Source: Dyadobacter sp. 676 (GTDB lineage: Bacteria; Bacteroidota; Bacteroidia; Cytophagales; Spirosomataceae). Taken from it: 64,000 nucleotides of DNA. The stretch spans positions 2,604,001-2,668,000 of the forward strand of contig NZ_CP159289.1 of assembly GCF_040448675.1 (NCBI RefSeq), written 5' to 3'. Below are positions 54,339 to 62,983 of the stretch, one piece after another. Below the pieces are notes generated by a model. The model saw nothing but the letters and a program-made list of their open reading frames with translations. It was not told where the DNA came from and ran no database searches. Made by a program: the position numbers and the translations under genes. Position 1 is the stretch's first letter; every line of letters begins with the position of its first letter.

Positions 54339-55136
54339 TTAGACTTTATCCATTTCTAGTTTCTTGACAAACGTTGCCGGTGCTAAGCCAGCCAGTGCTT
54401 GATGCGGATGAAATCGATTGTAATCTTCCATCCATTCGTCAGACAAAATACGAACCTGTTCAAGGGATTCAAATAAATAGGCATCTAAGACATCCTCGCG
54501 ATAAGTGCGGTTCAATCTTTCCACATACCCATTTTGCATCGGTTTTCCTGGCTGAATATAGTGGATTGCGATGCCTTTATCTTCACACCATTGCCTGAAT
54601 TTATCTGCTAGAAATTCAGGCCCATTGTCAACCCGAATTTGTTCGGGGTATGGTCTGACTAATGCTATTAGTTCCAAAACATCGATTACTTTCTGAGCAG
54701 GAAGTGAAAAATCTGCATGTGCTGCAAGTACTTCTCTGCTGCAATCATCCAGAATTGTCAGCACTCGGATCTTACGTTTATTCACCAGCGCATCAGAGAC
54801 AAAGTCCATGCTCCAACTCTTGTTTGGCTCACTGGGTACCTGTAAGGGCTGCTTGATTCGAGCTGGTAAACGCCGTTTGTGACGACGGCGATGCTTCAAA
54901 TTTAGCAGTCGGTAAACTCTTAGAACCCTTTTGCGGTTCCACACTAAACCCTCATTGCGAAGTTTCCCATAGTAGTCGTCAAAGCCTCTTGTCGGGTAGG
55001 CTTCCGCATATGCTCGTAATTTTTCAATCACTGGCTGATCATCTTTTCTGCTACGGTAGTACCACTTAGATCGATGTAACCCAACTACCCGGCAAGCCCT
55101 GCCAACGGATACTTTTTCTTCAACAGCCCACCCCAC
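54339..55136 (-). CDS. IS3-family transposase orfB (DDE integrase)
   Basis: 265 residues in the frame as it opens at a GTG; in practice it is probably made as an OrfAB fusion, since the frame is open upstream to the A-rich slip site at the end of orfA (KAVEPCRQKEL precedes). rve-type catalytic core with D in SMDFVSD, D in RVDNGPEF and E in GYVERLNRTYRE, plus the N-terminal HTH_21 region (RGFDDYYGKLRNEG). It looks intact. Confidence 0.9.
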   Translation of the reverse strand: MGWAVEEKVSVGRACRVVGLHRSKWYYRSRKDDQPVIEKLRAYAEAYPTRGFDDYYGKLRNEGLVWNRKRVLRVYRLLNLKHRRRHKRRLPARIKQPLQVPSEPNKSWSMDFVSDALVNKRKIRVLTILDDCSREVLAAHADFSLPAQKVIDVLELIALVRPYPEQIRVDNGPEFLADKFRQWCEDKGIAIHYIQPGKPMQNGYVERLNRTYREDVLDAYLFESLEQVRILSDEWMEDYNRFHPHQALAGLAPATFVKKLEMDKV

Positions 55137-55159
55137 AAGTTCCTTTTGTCGACAAGGCT

Positions 55160-55426
55160 CTACAGCTTTTTTTCGATGATGTCCTTTGCAAGTTTGTAAT
55201 CCAGGCTTAGTTCCGCATACATCTGCTTCAATCGTCGATTTTCATCCTGCAAAGCCTTCAGTTCTTTCAATTGCGCAGCTTCCATACCACTGTATCTTTT
55301 GCGCCAATTGAACAACGTTGCCTTGGAAATGCCGTATTCGCGGCAAACATCCATGGCTTCTCGGCCACCCTCATACTGTTTGAGGATCGCCACGATCTGG
55401 GTCTCTGAGTAGTTTTTCTTTTTCAT
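55160..55426 (-). CDS. IS3-family transposase orfA
   Basis: 88 residues: HTH domain (SETQIVAILKQYEGGREAMDVCREYGISKATLFNWRKRY) followed by a leucine-zipper-like helix (LKALQDENRRLKQMYAELSLDY). It ends in GAAAAAAAGCTGTAG; A7G is a likely -1 slip site for producing OrfAB. Confidence 0.9.
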   Translation of the reverse strand: MKKKNYSETQIVAILKQYEGGREAMDVCREYGISKATLFNWRKRYSGMEAAQLKELKALQDENRRLKQMYAELSLDYKLAKDIIEKKL

Positions 55427-55473
55427 GTGACAGTTAAAATTAGCTCATTTCGAGTCTAATCCTACACTGTCCT

Positions 55474-55509
55474 AAATTCGGGAAAGCCTACAAATTCGGG
55501 AAAGCCTAC
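55474..55509 (+). repeat. 18-bp tandem duplication at the IS edge
   Basis: AAATTCGGGAAAGCCTAC occurs twice back to back (55474-55491, 55492-55509), in frame as KFGKAY KFGKAY of the interrupted gene. The first copy overlaps the CTAA at the IS boundary. Confidence 0.9.
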
Positions 55510-55920
55510 AGTGGGCTTTCAGGCGACCAATATGTAATGATTACCGGGAAGAATGACATATTCACTTACAAATATTATGACCAGCAGATATGGAAAGTTC
55601 AAAAAACGATTGGAACGTCAACTTTCGCTATTTTGGACAGACGACTGCATCTATCCAACGATTTTGGAAGTTCCTGGACAAAGGTAAGTGATATGGATTT
55701 GTTAAATGTTCATTTTTTTGATACTAAATATGGCATTGGCTCCACCAGAGAAAATGTCTTCGGTGACGAAGTGATCGTTGAAACCAGAGACGGAGGAGTT
55801 ACCTGGAAAAAAATTAGAAACTTAGGTGACTTTGTCTTTTCTCTAGACATGGATTTTTCCCAAAAAAGTGGTATAATCGGTGGGGTCAGTGGGTATATGT
55901 GGAAGTATATACTGTATTAA

Positions 55921-56223
55921 AATCTTGGTTACTTGGATAGTCACCGATAGCCATATTTTGTAGTGCTAAAAAACGCTTTAACACTACTAATGGACATTAA
56001 ATTTAGCACCATCGCAGTTATCACCGCCAAAAACCACAGACATTTTCTAAACTTTGAACACTTAAACCACCTGAAAACTCATCCCCAAATCAGCGAGAAC
56101 CAAACTCCTATCAGTCAATTTCGCCAAAAGAATATGCATAACTTTTTTTGTACTTGTATCTGTCTAGTAGGCAACAAGTAAAAAATTTGTGTATACTAGT
56201 GCTTTGAAAATAGATCCTTCTCT
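55921..56223. other. Gene-free stretch
   Basis: 303 AT-rich bases after the interrupted gene. One 72-codon frame exists but has no plausible start signal, no domain and atypical composition. I see no RNA gene or terminator. Confidence 0.4.
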
Positions 56224-56631
56224 ATGCGACTCTTTATCACTTTTGCATTTACTTTTTTCGTCGTTTCGTTTTGGCCGCAAAAGTCGGTCGGGCAAATTAG
56301 GGTGACGGATGAACAGTGTGCTAAGGAACATCAGCGGATATTGAAAATGCGGAAATCGATCATTAAGACTTACACAAGGGGGAGCCGCGCGGTTAGTCAG
56401 GCCACTGCGGAAAGAATGGCAACGAACATTGAAATTACGGTTGATTCGCTGTGCGCATCAGCGGTGAGAAGAAAATTAAACACGAGTCAACTTCGTCGCG
56501 AGTACGACCGCGCAATTCTGGCAACTGCTGGTTACTCGATACACAACGAGAAGTTCGATCTGAGGGACTCGACCATCGCTGCAAACTTTTTTCGGACTGG
56601 CAAATACATTGTACAGACTGGCACCCCCTAA
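56224..56631 (+). CDS. Hypothetical secreted protein
   Basis: 135 residues with a signal peptide (MRLFITFAFTFFVVSFW, cleavage near SVGQ). The mature part is charged and helical, with two cysteines (QCAKEHQ, DSLCASA) about 55 residues apart. No family recognised. It lies among IS and restriction-gene debris, and its lower GC and isolated position suggest acquired DNA. Confidence 0.6.
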   Translation: MRLFITFAFTFFVVSFWPQKSVGQIRVTDEQCAKEHQRILKMRKSIIKTYTRGSRAVSQATAERMATNIEITVDSLCASAVRRKLNTSQLRREYDRAILATAGYSIHNEKFDLRDSTIAANFFRTGKYIVQTGTP

Positions 56632-56814
56632 CTCTGGGCGATTCTTATTTGAAAAAATTCATAAAGTGTTTCTAAAAAGTTTGCGGGGCAAATAAAGAGG
56701 AATACTCTGGTCTATAACAGGTACTTTTGACAAGTGCTGCTGTGGGGCGACGATATCATTATTATCCAACTGTTCGGACCAAAAACCCTCGGATCAATGG
56801 GATGACGCCACCTG

Positions 56815-57293
56815 ACGTCAAGGTTTTCCCACTTCCTGTCGTGTGCCAGATATACCCGTTACCCCGGTTTTGGTGAATGCAATCCATGATGGCTTTCACC
56901 GCATAAATTTGGTATGGCCGCATCACGAGCAATTTCTGTTCGCTCTCAACCAGCACCATATACTTGCTGATCATTTCACCCAGCGTGCACTTGGTCAGGG
57001 AACTTATCGGTGAAAGGTTCGAGGTGTGTGATTTTCTTGTTGTTTTCATCCGCTAGCTGGTAAATGGACAAAAACTGCTCATCTGCATTGAATGCAAAAT
57101 GCTGGCTCCTGTTATTCGCGAAATAGTATGTGTTTGTCCTGTTGCTGACAATAAACAATTGCATGAAGCAAAGCAGGGAATTACCGTAACTATTGCCCGG
57201 TCGCTTTTGTAATCCACGATCTGCTGCATAGCTTTTCGCGGTGAAATGTCAAGGCCCTTTAAGATCGTCTTCTATTTGACTTTCCTTGCTCAT
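56815..57293 (-). pseudogene. Remnant of type I restriction subunit HsdR
   Basis: From an ATG at 57293 the minus strand reads MSKESQIEDDL, then joins KGLDISPRKAMQQIVDYKSD after a large internal deletion, with further frame changes before FMQLFIVSNRTNTYYFANN, HFAFNADEQFLSIYQ, KCTLGEMISKYMVLV and MRPYQIYAVKAIMD. It ends in the helicase motif I, HTTGSGKTLT, after which unrelated sequence follows. The N-terminal nuclease region is mostly deleted and all later helicase motifs are gone. No hsdM or hsdS is nearby. Confidence 0.88.
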
Positions 57294-57452
57294 TCAGGTT
57301 CTGTTCGCGATTTGGTCAAATTTAGCCTTTTCAAGTTGGTAAGTCATTTGAAGCATTCGTAAAAATTGCTTTCTCGATATTACAGGACTGTAAGGCAAGC
57401 CAAAAATATAGAATTCGATAAATTTGCATTACTACTTTCAACCCACATCCCC

Positions 57453-57989
57453 ATGCCCATCCACGTAGCCATCACCCGCAAAGTCCTCCCCGGAAAAGAA
57501 CAAGAATTCAAAGACGCCCTGCGACGTTTTCTGGGCGACTCGTTCCTCCATGGCGGTGTCCACGGTGCAGCCATGATGACCGCTCTGCCAGGCAGCGAGA
57601 GCCGCGAAATCGGGATATTAAGAACTTTTGCCGATCAGGCTGAGCGGGATGCTTTTTACAATTCGAAGTTGTTCAAAGATTGGGAAGCCTACGCATCGAC
57701 GCTGACAGAGGAACCTGTTTATCGAGAGCTGACGGGTCTGGAAGCGTGGTTTCGCTCTCCGGTTCCTCCGCCGAGATGGAAAATGGCGGTGGCAACGCTT
57801 TGCGGGGTGTATCCTACCAGCCTGTTCCTGACTTATGTTCTTGGCCCATATATTCAGGGATTGCATCCTGCATTCAGGACCTTGATTGTGGCCGGGTGTA
57901 TGGTGGGGCTGCTGACGTGGGTGGTGATGCCGCAGATTACGAAGGTGCTGAAACCGTGGCTAGCTAGTAGCCGGCAAAGTGGCAAGTAG
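57453..57989 (+). CDS. Antibiotic biosynthesis monooxygenase (ABM) domain membrane protein
   Basis: 178 residues from the ATG at 57453. The N-terminal ABM ferredoxin-like domain (about 1-95) reads PIHVAITRKVLPGKEQEFKDAL, IGILRTFADQAERDAFYNS and LTGLEAWF. Two membrane helices follow (about 108-130 and 140-158), a layout common in DUF-type ABM proteins of Bacteroidota. Enzyme activity is unproven for this subtype. It precedes the methyltransferase gene by 59 bases. Confidence 0.8.
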   Translation: MPIHVAITRKVLPGKEQEFKDALRRFLGDSFLHGGVHGAAMMTALPGSESREIGILRTFADQAERDAFYNSKLFKDWEAYASTLTEEPVYRELTGLEAWFRSPVPPPRWKMAVATLCGVYPTSLFLTYVLGPYIQGLHPAFRTLIVAGCMVGLLTWVVMPQITKVLKPWLASSRQSGK

Positions 57990-58048
57990 GACCAGGTGAA
58001 TCAGGCTCTCAGCACAATGAAAGATGTAAAAGAAAAGTGGCCTTACGA

Positions 58049-58645
58049 ATGGACAAATCAAACGGATACGAGAACAACACGGCGACATTCATTCGCTGCC
58101 GCTCGAAGGGCGTCGATGGAGTCGGTGCGGCATCCGTTCGGCTTTGGGCAAGGTCGCTGCCGCTCCATGCCACAGTGCTGGATGTCGGTTGTGGTGCCGG
58201 TGACCCGATTACGAAGACATTGGTTGATGAAGGCCTGACCGTTTACGGGGTCGATGCGTCGCCCTCGATGGTTAGGGCATTCCGGCATAATTTTCCCGAC
58301 ATTCCGGTTGCATGTGAAGCTGCTGAGGATTCTTCATTTTTCAACCGGCAATTCGATGCTATAATTGCCTGGGGGGTAATTTTCCTTTTGCCGGAGGAGA
58401 CACAGCGTATTGTGATTCAAAAAATGGCCAATGCGCTTTACCCTGGCGGAAAGCTGCTATTTACCGCCCCTTCTCAAAAAATGAAATGGGAGGATGCCAT
58501 TACGGAAACAGAATCGATATCGCTTGGAACGGAGAGCTACGTAAAATTGCTGACCGCATCGGGACTTTCGCTCATCGAGGAATTCGAAGACGAGGGGGAT
58601 AACCATTATTATATAATACTCCCAGAAATCTGGACAGCTGCTTAA
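58049..58645 (+). CDS. Class I SAM-dependent methyltransferase, 3' end altered by an IS
   Basis: 198 residues from the ATG at 58049. SAM-binding motif I VLDVGCGAGDP, then VYGVDASPSMV, the AIIAWGVIFLLP motif IV region, and YPGGKLLFTAP. The last five codons lie inside the IS terminus (TGGACAGCTGC starts at 58631), so the native C-terminus was replaced. Little is lost if the family length is about 200. The substrate is unknown. Confidence 0.82.
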   Translation: MDKSNGYENNTATFIRCRSKGVDGVGAASVRLWARSLPLHATVLDVGCGAGDPITKTLVDEGLTVYGVDASPSMVRAFRHNFPDIPVACEAAEDSSFFNRQFDAIIAWGVIFLLPEETQRIVIQKMANALYPGGKLLFTAPSQKMKWEDAITETESISLGTESYVKLLTASGLSLIEEFEDEGDNHYYIILPEIWTAA

Positions 58646-58667
58646 ATTTCTAACTTAGTAGCTGACT

Positions 58668-58955
58668 ATGAAAAAGGAACGTAGAAAATTCAGTGCGAGC
58701 TTCAAAGCCAAAGTGGCTATTGAAGCGATTAAAGAGGTTCAGACCGTGCAGGAATTGGCCTCCAAGTACGAGATTCATCCAACACAGATAGCTGCCTGGA
58801 AGCGAGAGTTTCTGGAAAAGGCTGAATTAGTTTTCAGTAAAGAGGCACCCACCACTGGTAATGAATCCGAAAACACAAAAGAGAAGGAATTGTATTCTAA
58901 AATCGGTGAACTTCAAGTCCAAGTCGATTTTTTAAAAAAGGTCTTGGGGAAATGA
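58668..58955 (+). CDS. IS3-family transposase orfA
   Basis: 95 residues: HTH_Tnp_1 type (RRKFSASFKAKVAIEAIK, KYEIHPTQIAAWKREFLEKA) followed by a coiled-coil helix (YSKIGELQVQVDFLKKVLGK). A TTAAAAAAGG slip site lies near the end, allowing an OrfAB fusion. Confidence 0.92.
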   Translation: MKKERRKFSASFKAKVAIEAIKEVQTVQELASKYEIHPTQIAAWKREFLEKAELVFSKEAPTTGNESENTKEKELYSKIGELQVQVDFLKKVLGK

Positions 58956-59797
58956 GTGTTATGGAGAAACGCGGACTTGTTTCCCCTGAGTACCCTGAGC
59001 TAAGCGTCTCGGCACAGTGCAAATTGATTGGTTTACAGCGTAGTAGCTATTACTTTAGGCCGAGAGGTCAGTCTCTGTTAAACCAGCGATTGATGAAGGC
59101 CATTGATCGCCAGTTTCTAGAGTGCCCGTTTTATGGCGTAGAACGCATGCGTGATTACCTGATCGGACTGGGATATCCTGTTGGTGTGAAGCGGGTGAGA
59201 AGACTTTATAGACTTATGAATTTGCGCACAATTTATCCCAAGCGCAATCTAAGCAAATCCAAACCAACAGATTACAAATATCCATATTTGCTGAAGGGGT
59301 TGAAGATTGAGCGCCCCAATCAGGTCTGGCAAGCCGATATATCTTATATTCCAATGTTCAGAGGATTTATGTACATGTTCGCCATTATTGACGTTTACAG
59401 CCGTCGAATTGTGGGATGGAGTATCTCCAATACAATGAGTATGGAATGGTGCCGGGAAACGCTTTTGGATACGATCCGTACACAGGGAAAGCCCGAAATA
59501 TTCAATACCGACCAGGGTAGCCAATTCACAAGTCAGGGTTTTATTAAGCCGCTCTTAGAGAAAGGGATACAAATTTCTATGGACGGAAAAGGACGGGCCC
59601 TAGACAATGTTTTCATCGAAAGATTTTGGAGGTCGCTCAAACAAGAGTACATATACTTAAATCCTCCAAATGGCGGGATGGATTTGTATCGGGGAGTAAA
59701 AGCATATGTGGAATTTTACAACCGTCGACGCAAACACACAGGAACCGGGTACATTCCCGATGAATTGTTTTTCCAGATCAATGCAAAAGCATCCTAA
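58952..59797 (+). CDS. IS3-family transposase orfB
   Basis: 281 residues overlapping orfA by ATGA. HTH_21 region (YGVERMRDYLIGLGYPVGVKRV), then the DDE core: D in VWQADISYIP, D in IFNTDQGSQFTS, E in DNVFIERFWRSLKQEY. It appears intact and complete. Confidence 0.93.
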   Translation: MSVMEKRGLVSPEYPELSVSAQCKLIGLQRSSYYFRPRGQSLLNQRLMKAIDRQFLECPFYGVERMRDYLIGLGYPVGVKRVRRLYRLMNLRTIYPKRNLSKSKPTDYKYPYLLKGLKIERPNQVWQADISYIPMFRGFMYMFAIIDVYSRRIVGWSISNTMSMEWCRETLLDTIRTQGKPEIFNTDQGSQFTSQGFIKPLLEKGIQISMDGKGRALDNVFIERFWRSLKQEYIYLNPPNGGMDLYRGVKAYVEFYNRRRKHTGTGYIPDELFFQINAKAS

Positions 59798-59963
59798 TTA
59801 AACTTAATTTCATCCGTCGGCTGTCCAGCAAACCGGGAGTATTTCATTATCATGCGGTCAGGCTAATGAAAGAAGGCCCATTTGAAGGATCTCAGATGAA
59901 GAATATAAAGAAGATGTCACCGCACGTTATATAAGTGGTTAATCATCCTGTAACGTGTCTTCT

Positions 59964-60650
59964 ATGAAAAATTCTACGTTCTTTTATTGGCTGATTTCAG
60001 CGCTCATCTTCGTTTCGACCGCGGAGTCCCAGGCTCAATATCACGTCGGCATTCGTGCAGGTGTCAATTTCGCCAATTTCAAACCTGGTGAAATTTTTGA
60101 TTATGATACCAGGGTCGGAACAAACGTCGCAGTACTCTTCAATAAAAACTTAAACGCACGCCTGAGCATTCAGTTTGAACCAGGCTTTTCACAACGCGGG
60201 GCGCAATATGAGACTTCCGGAGAAGGCCCTTTGAACGGGTTGATACTCAAAAGTGAGGAAACAGGTAAGTTTCTGTTAAACCTGATCGAGCTTCCGGTCT
60301 TGCTGCAATGGAAATCAAGCATCGGGAAATTTACAGGCATTGTTTCGCTGGGACCCGAACTTCGCTATCGGGTTGGTAATGTGAGATTTAAGTACACGTC
60401 TAAAATTACATACGACGGTGTCGTGTCAAAGGACGAGTCCGGTGTCGTCAATATGAATGACGGTTTTGGACAAAGAGCATTTGATTATGGCGTTGCGGGC
60501 GGCTTGGGCATTGCTTATCCGGTAAAATCACTCAAGATCTTCGCCGAAGCACGTTACCACCTCGGACTCCGGCGATTGATCGGGGATCTGAAAATGTACA
60601 ACCGCGGCCCATCCGCCCACCTCGGCGTGCTGGTTCCGATGGGGAAGTAG
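59964..60650 (+). CDS. Outer-membrane beta-barrel (porin family) protein
   Basis: 228 residues from the ATG at 59964. Signal peptide ending near AESQAQ, then YHVGIRAGVNFANF and alternating amphipathic strands to a short terminal strand, as in the small OMP_b-brl_2 barrels of Bacteroidota. No enzymatic motif. It lies just downstream of the IS; the 130 bases between hold a short frame, PGVFHYHAVRLMKEGPFEG, which may be the tail of a lost gene. Confidence 0.85.
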   Translation: MKNSTFFYWLISALIFVSTAESQAQYHVGIRAGVNFANFKPGEIFDYDTRVGTNVAVLFNKNLNARLSIQFEPGFSQRGAQYETSGEGPLNGLILKSEETGKFLLNLIELPVLLQWKSSIGKFTGIVSLGPELRYRVGNVRFKYTSKITYDGVVSKDESGVVNMNDGFGQRAFDYGVAGGLGIAYPVKSLKIFAEARYHLGLRRLIGDLKMYNRGPSAHLGVLVPMGK

Positions 60651-60710
60651 GAAACTAATAACAGGGCATTTATCAAGCAGTAGTGCTCTTATCCGAGCAT
60701 CAGTAACCTG

Positions 60711-62376
60711 CTATTTCGTGGAGGACTGGCTGACGTTGACCTTCACATCCTTAAACATAAAAGCATTACTGCTAACCCTCACCGCCTTGCCGCTAGCGGT
60801 TGTAATATTCCTGAGAATAACTTCCCTGGTTCTGACATAAGGGAATTTTTCGTGATAGGAACTGTCGGTCATGTCCGGGTTGAAGTCGGCGAAAATTGCA
60901 GGGCCCTGGTAGTTTTCGGGATGCCGGGAGTCGTCGATACGGAGGTTTTCGATGGTGATCCGTTCGGGCATGTAGCACGTGTAGCCAAAGTCGTGCTGCC
61001 CCGAATAAGCGCCGCTGATGAGCGAGGCACTGACGGGCTTGCCGTTCGCCGGCACGAAAACGCAGTTACGGATCACCAAGCTCTCCCTGCCACGTACTGC
61101 CATAATCGGGACGCAGGTTAACAACGCTTCTGCCTCGGATAGTCGAGTTCTCCACCAATAACAGCCCGCTGCCAATGGCATTGATGCCCATATGCCCGAG
61201 CGTCGAGTTACGGATCGTTGCATTGGCAACTCCCTGATGCGCGTCGAACCGCGAGAGGATACAATGGTCGTAGAGAAGGTTTTTGCAGAAGTTCGAGCCG
61301 AAAATGCCCCAATACCTGTTGTCGTTAATGTCGTTGGTCTGTGTACAATGGATAAACGATACATTGAGCGCACGGTTGGCTGAAAGATCGTAAGTGCCCA
61401 TCGTTACCGGCTTGCCTGCGGCGCCGATGGTGCTGTACGTACGGTGGCCGGTAAGAATAGCATTCTTTACCGTTACATAGGCACAGTCGCCGATATGGAT
61501 GAACCCCGAATAGGGTGCGCCTTGGTCCCCTTCGCCCGTAATACGGTGTTCCAATCCTTCCAAAAGCACATTGGATCGTCTGATGGCGATATTTCGGTTA
61601 TAATAGGTGTACTTTGATTCGGCCTTGTTGGCGATGGTGGTAAAACGCCCGCCGCTGATTTTTAACGGCTTTTCATCGATAGGCATCGCGGTAATATCGG
61701 TGATCCGGTCAAAATCCCAGATGATCGGCGCATTCATGTCCACATTGCCGTTTTTGTCGACGACGAAAATGTCCGTCTGTGAAGAACCGTTGTTTTGATT
61801 GAGCCCGAACCGGATGTATTGTTTTACATTCGAATTCGTCACCGTGATCAGGCAGGACCCCGGCAACGACACATTGATTTTCGCCTGGTTTCTTTTGAGC
61901 GAAATTATCCCCTCCGGTTTGAAAGGTTCAAGACTGGAGCTAACCGTAAAAACGGAAGCGTTGCGGTTCTGAACGTCGCTGTCGTCGATGATGAAAGCTG
62001 CCTTGCCAAAATCCGTGTCGGTGCGGATTACGGCTGTGCGCTCCTTTCCGCTGATGTAATACGTAGCCCCGTCGTCGGCTTCCACCGCCAGGCCGTGTGA
62101 ATTGGCAAATGCATGGGTCGCGGCGATAGCATCTATATCATCCGTCTTACCATCGCCTTTTGCACCAAAATCGCTGTAATGTACCGATCCGGCCGCTTTA
62201 TACTTTTTGAGGTTTTGTGAAGAAACATTTACCGTCAATTCACCTTTTTCACTGGTGTACACCCGGGTTTTTCCATTCCCCGATAGAATCACCACATTGT
62301 CGGGCGCTTTTTTATCCTGTGCCTCGGCGGCAAACGCATAAATCAAACAGAGAAATAGCGGGAACGTGTACTTCAT
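60711..62376 (-). CDS. Secreted right-handed beta-helix (pectate lyase-like) protein, one frameshift
   Basis: Two minus-strand frames form one protein of about 554 residues: the first runs from the ATG at 62376 (MKYTFPLFLCLIYAFAAEAQ, signal peptide) to VNLRPDYGSTWQG, and the second continues ESLVIRNCVFVPANG to the stop at 60711. One extra base in the CCC run at about 61085-61087 explains the break. The pectate-lyase-superfamily start SVHYSDFGAKGDGKTDD and repeated short strands (VTVKNAIL, NATIRNSTLG, LLVENSTIRG, VILRNITT) mark the beta-helix. It probably binds or cleaves a polysaccharide. Confidence 0.85.
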
Positions 62377-62644
62377 GGCAGGGGTCAGGTTTGATTCTCT
62401 TTCATTTAAAAGCAGGAATCCCCGGCCGCTACTCTCCTCTCCGATGCGGAAAAGCATGATATTACGGCGTTTTCTCCTTCCCCTGCGATCGGTTTCAAAT
62501 GATAAGCCGGACAACCGGTGTTCGTAAACGGACAGCTTCGCCTGGCCAGCATATTATCTAAATTGTTAAATATCAATATATTATAAAAAATCAGAGCCAC
62601 TGGCAAGCTATTTGATCAGCAAATATGGAACTAATGACTGACCC

Positions 62645-62983
62645 ATGAACAGGGCTTACCTCGGAGAATTTGAAGAAATCGTATTACTGACCGTAGCGGC
62701 ACTCGACGGGCGGGCGTATGGCGTCGTGCTTGCGCATGAAATTACGGAACAGACCGGCCGGCCGGTGCGGCTCAACCAGGTTCATTCCGCTCTGCAGCGA
62801 CTGGAAGAAAAAGGAATGGTGCGATCGGACATGAGCGAACCGACAGCGGAGCGCGGCGGGCGGCGGAAGCGGCTGTTTTCGGTGACCGCCTATGGAGAGA
62901 GCACCTTGCAGCAAGTCCGGGAAGTACGGGAAAATCTCTGGTCGAGACTGGCAAAACCATTTAAACTCGCGGTTGACCTATGA
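62645..62983 (+). CDS. PadR family transcriptional regulator
   Basis: 112 residues, winged-helix DNA-binding protein: EEIVLLTVAALDGRAYGVVLAHEI, NQVHSALQRLEEKGMVRSD and the wing GRRKRLFSVTAYGE. The C-terminal dimerisation helix is short (subfamily s2). Its stop overlaps the next start by ATGA, the standard arrangement where a PadR protein controls the adjacent ABC permease. AT-rich palindromic sequence around 62565-62585 is a candidate operator. Confidence 0.9.
   Translation: MNRAYLGEFEEIVLLTVAALDGRAYGVVLAHEITEQTGRPVRLNQVHSALQRLEEKGMVRSDMSEPTAERGGRRKRLFSVTAYGESTLQQVREVRENLWSRLAKPFKLAVDL

Larger units (their letters stand above)
54323..55471 (-). mobile_element. IS3-family (IS407-group-like) insertion sequence
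   Basis: About 1.15 kb with two minus-strand frames, orfA then orfB. Terminal similarity: GAGGACAGTG...TTTAGACT at the left end and, inverted, TAGGACAGTG...ATTAGACT at the right. CTAA occurs at both edges (54319-54322 and 55472-55475) and looks like a 4-bp target duplication, as made by the IS407 group. The exact outer bases of the right end are uncertain. Confidence 0.85.
54267..55920 (+). pseudogene. Small secreted BNR/Ycf48-like protein gene, interrupted by an IS3-family element
   Basis: Left part: ATG at 54267 encodes a signal peptide MKHRVLFCVFLLLLKPYP up to 54322. Right part: from 55476 the same frame continues KFGKAYKFGKAYSGLSGDQYV to a stop at 55920. Removing the insert and one copy of CTAA restores a 166-codon frame. 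The body has two Asp-box-like motifs typical of BNR/Ycf48 propeller blades: LSNDFGSSWTKV and TRDGGVTWKKI. It is short for a full propeller, so either a deletion also occurred or it is a partial blade protein. Confidence 0.75.
58631..59827 (+). mobile_element. IS3-family (IS150/IS3-group-like) insertion sequence
   Basis: 1197 bases bounded by TGGACAGC at the left and GCTGTCCA at the right (TG...CA ends). It carries overlapping orfA and orfB on the plus strand. The flanks do not show a matching short duplication (AATC left, GCAA right), so the locus may have recombined after insertion. Confidence 0.9.

Noticed and set aside
55963-56181. 72-codon plus frame
   Set aside because: AT-rich, no good start context, no family; treated as non-coding.
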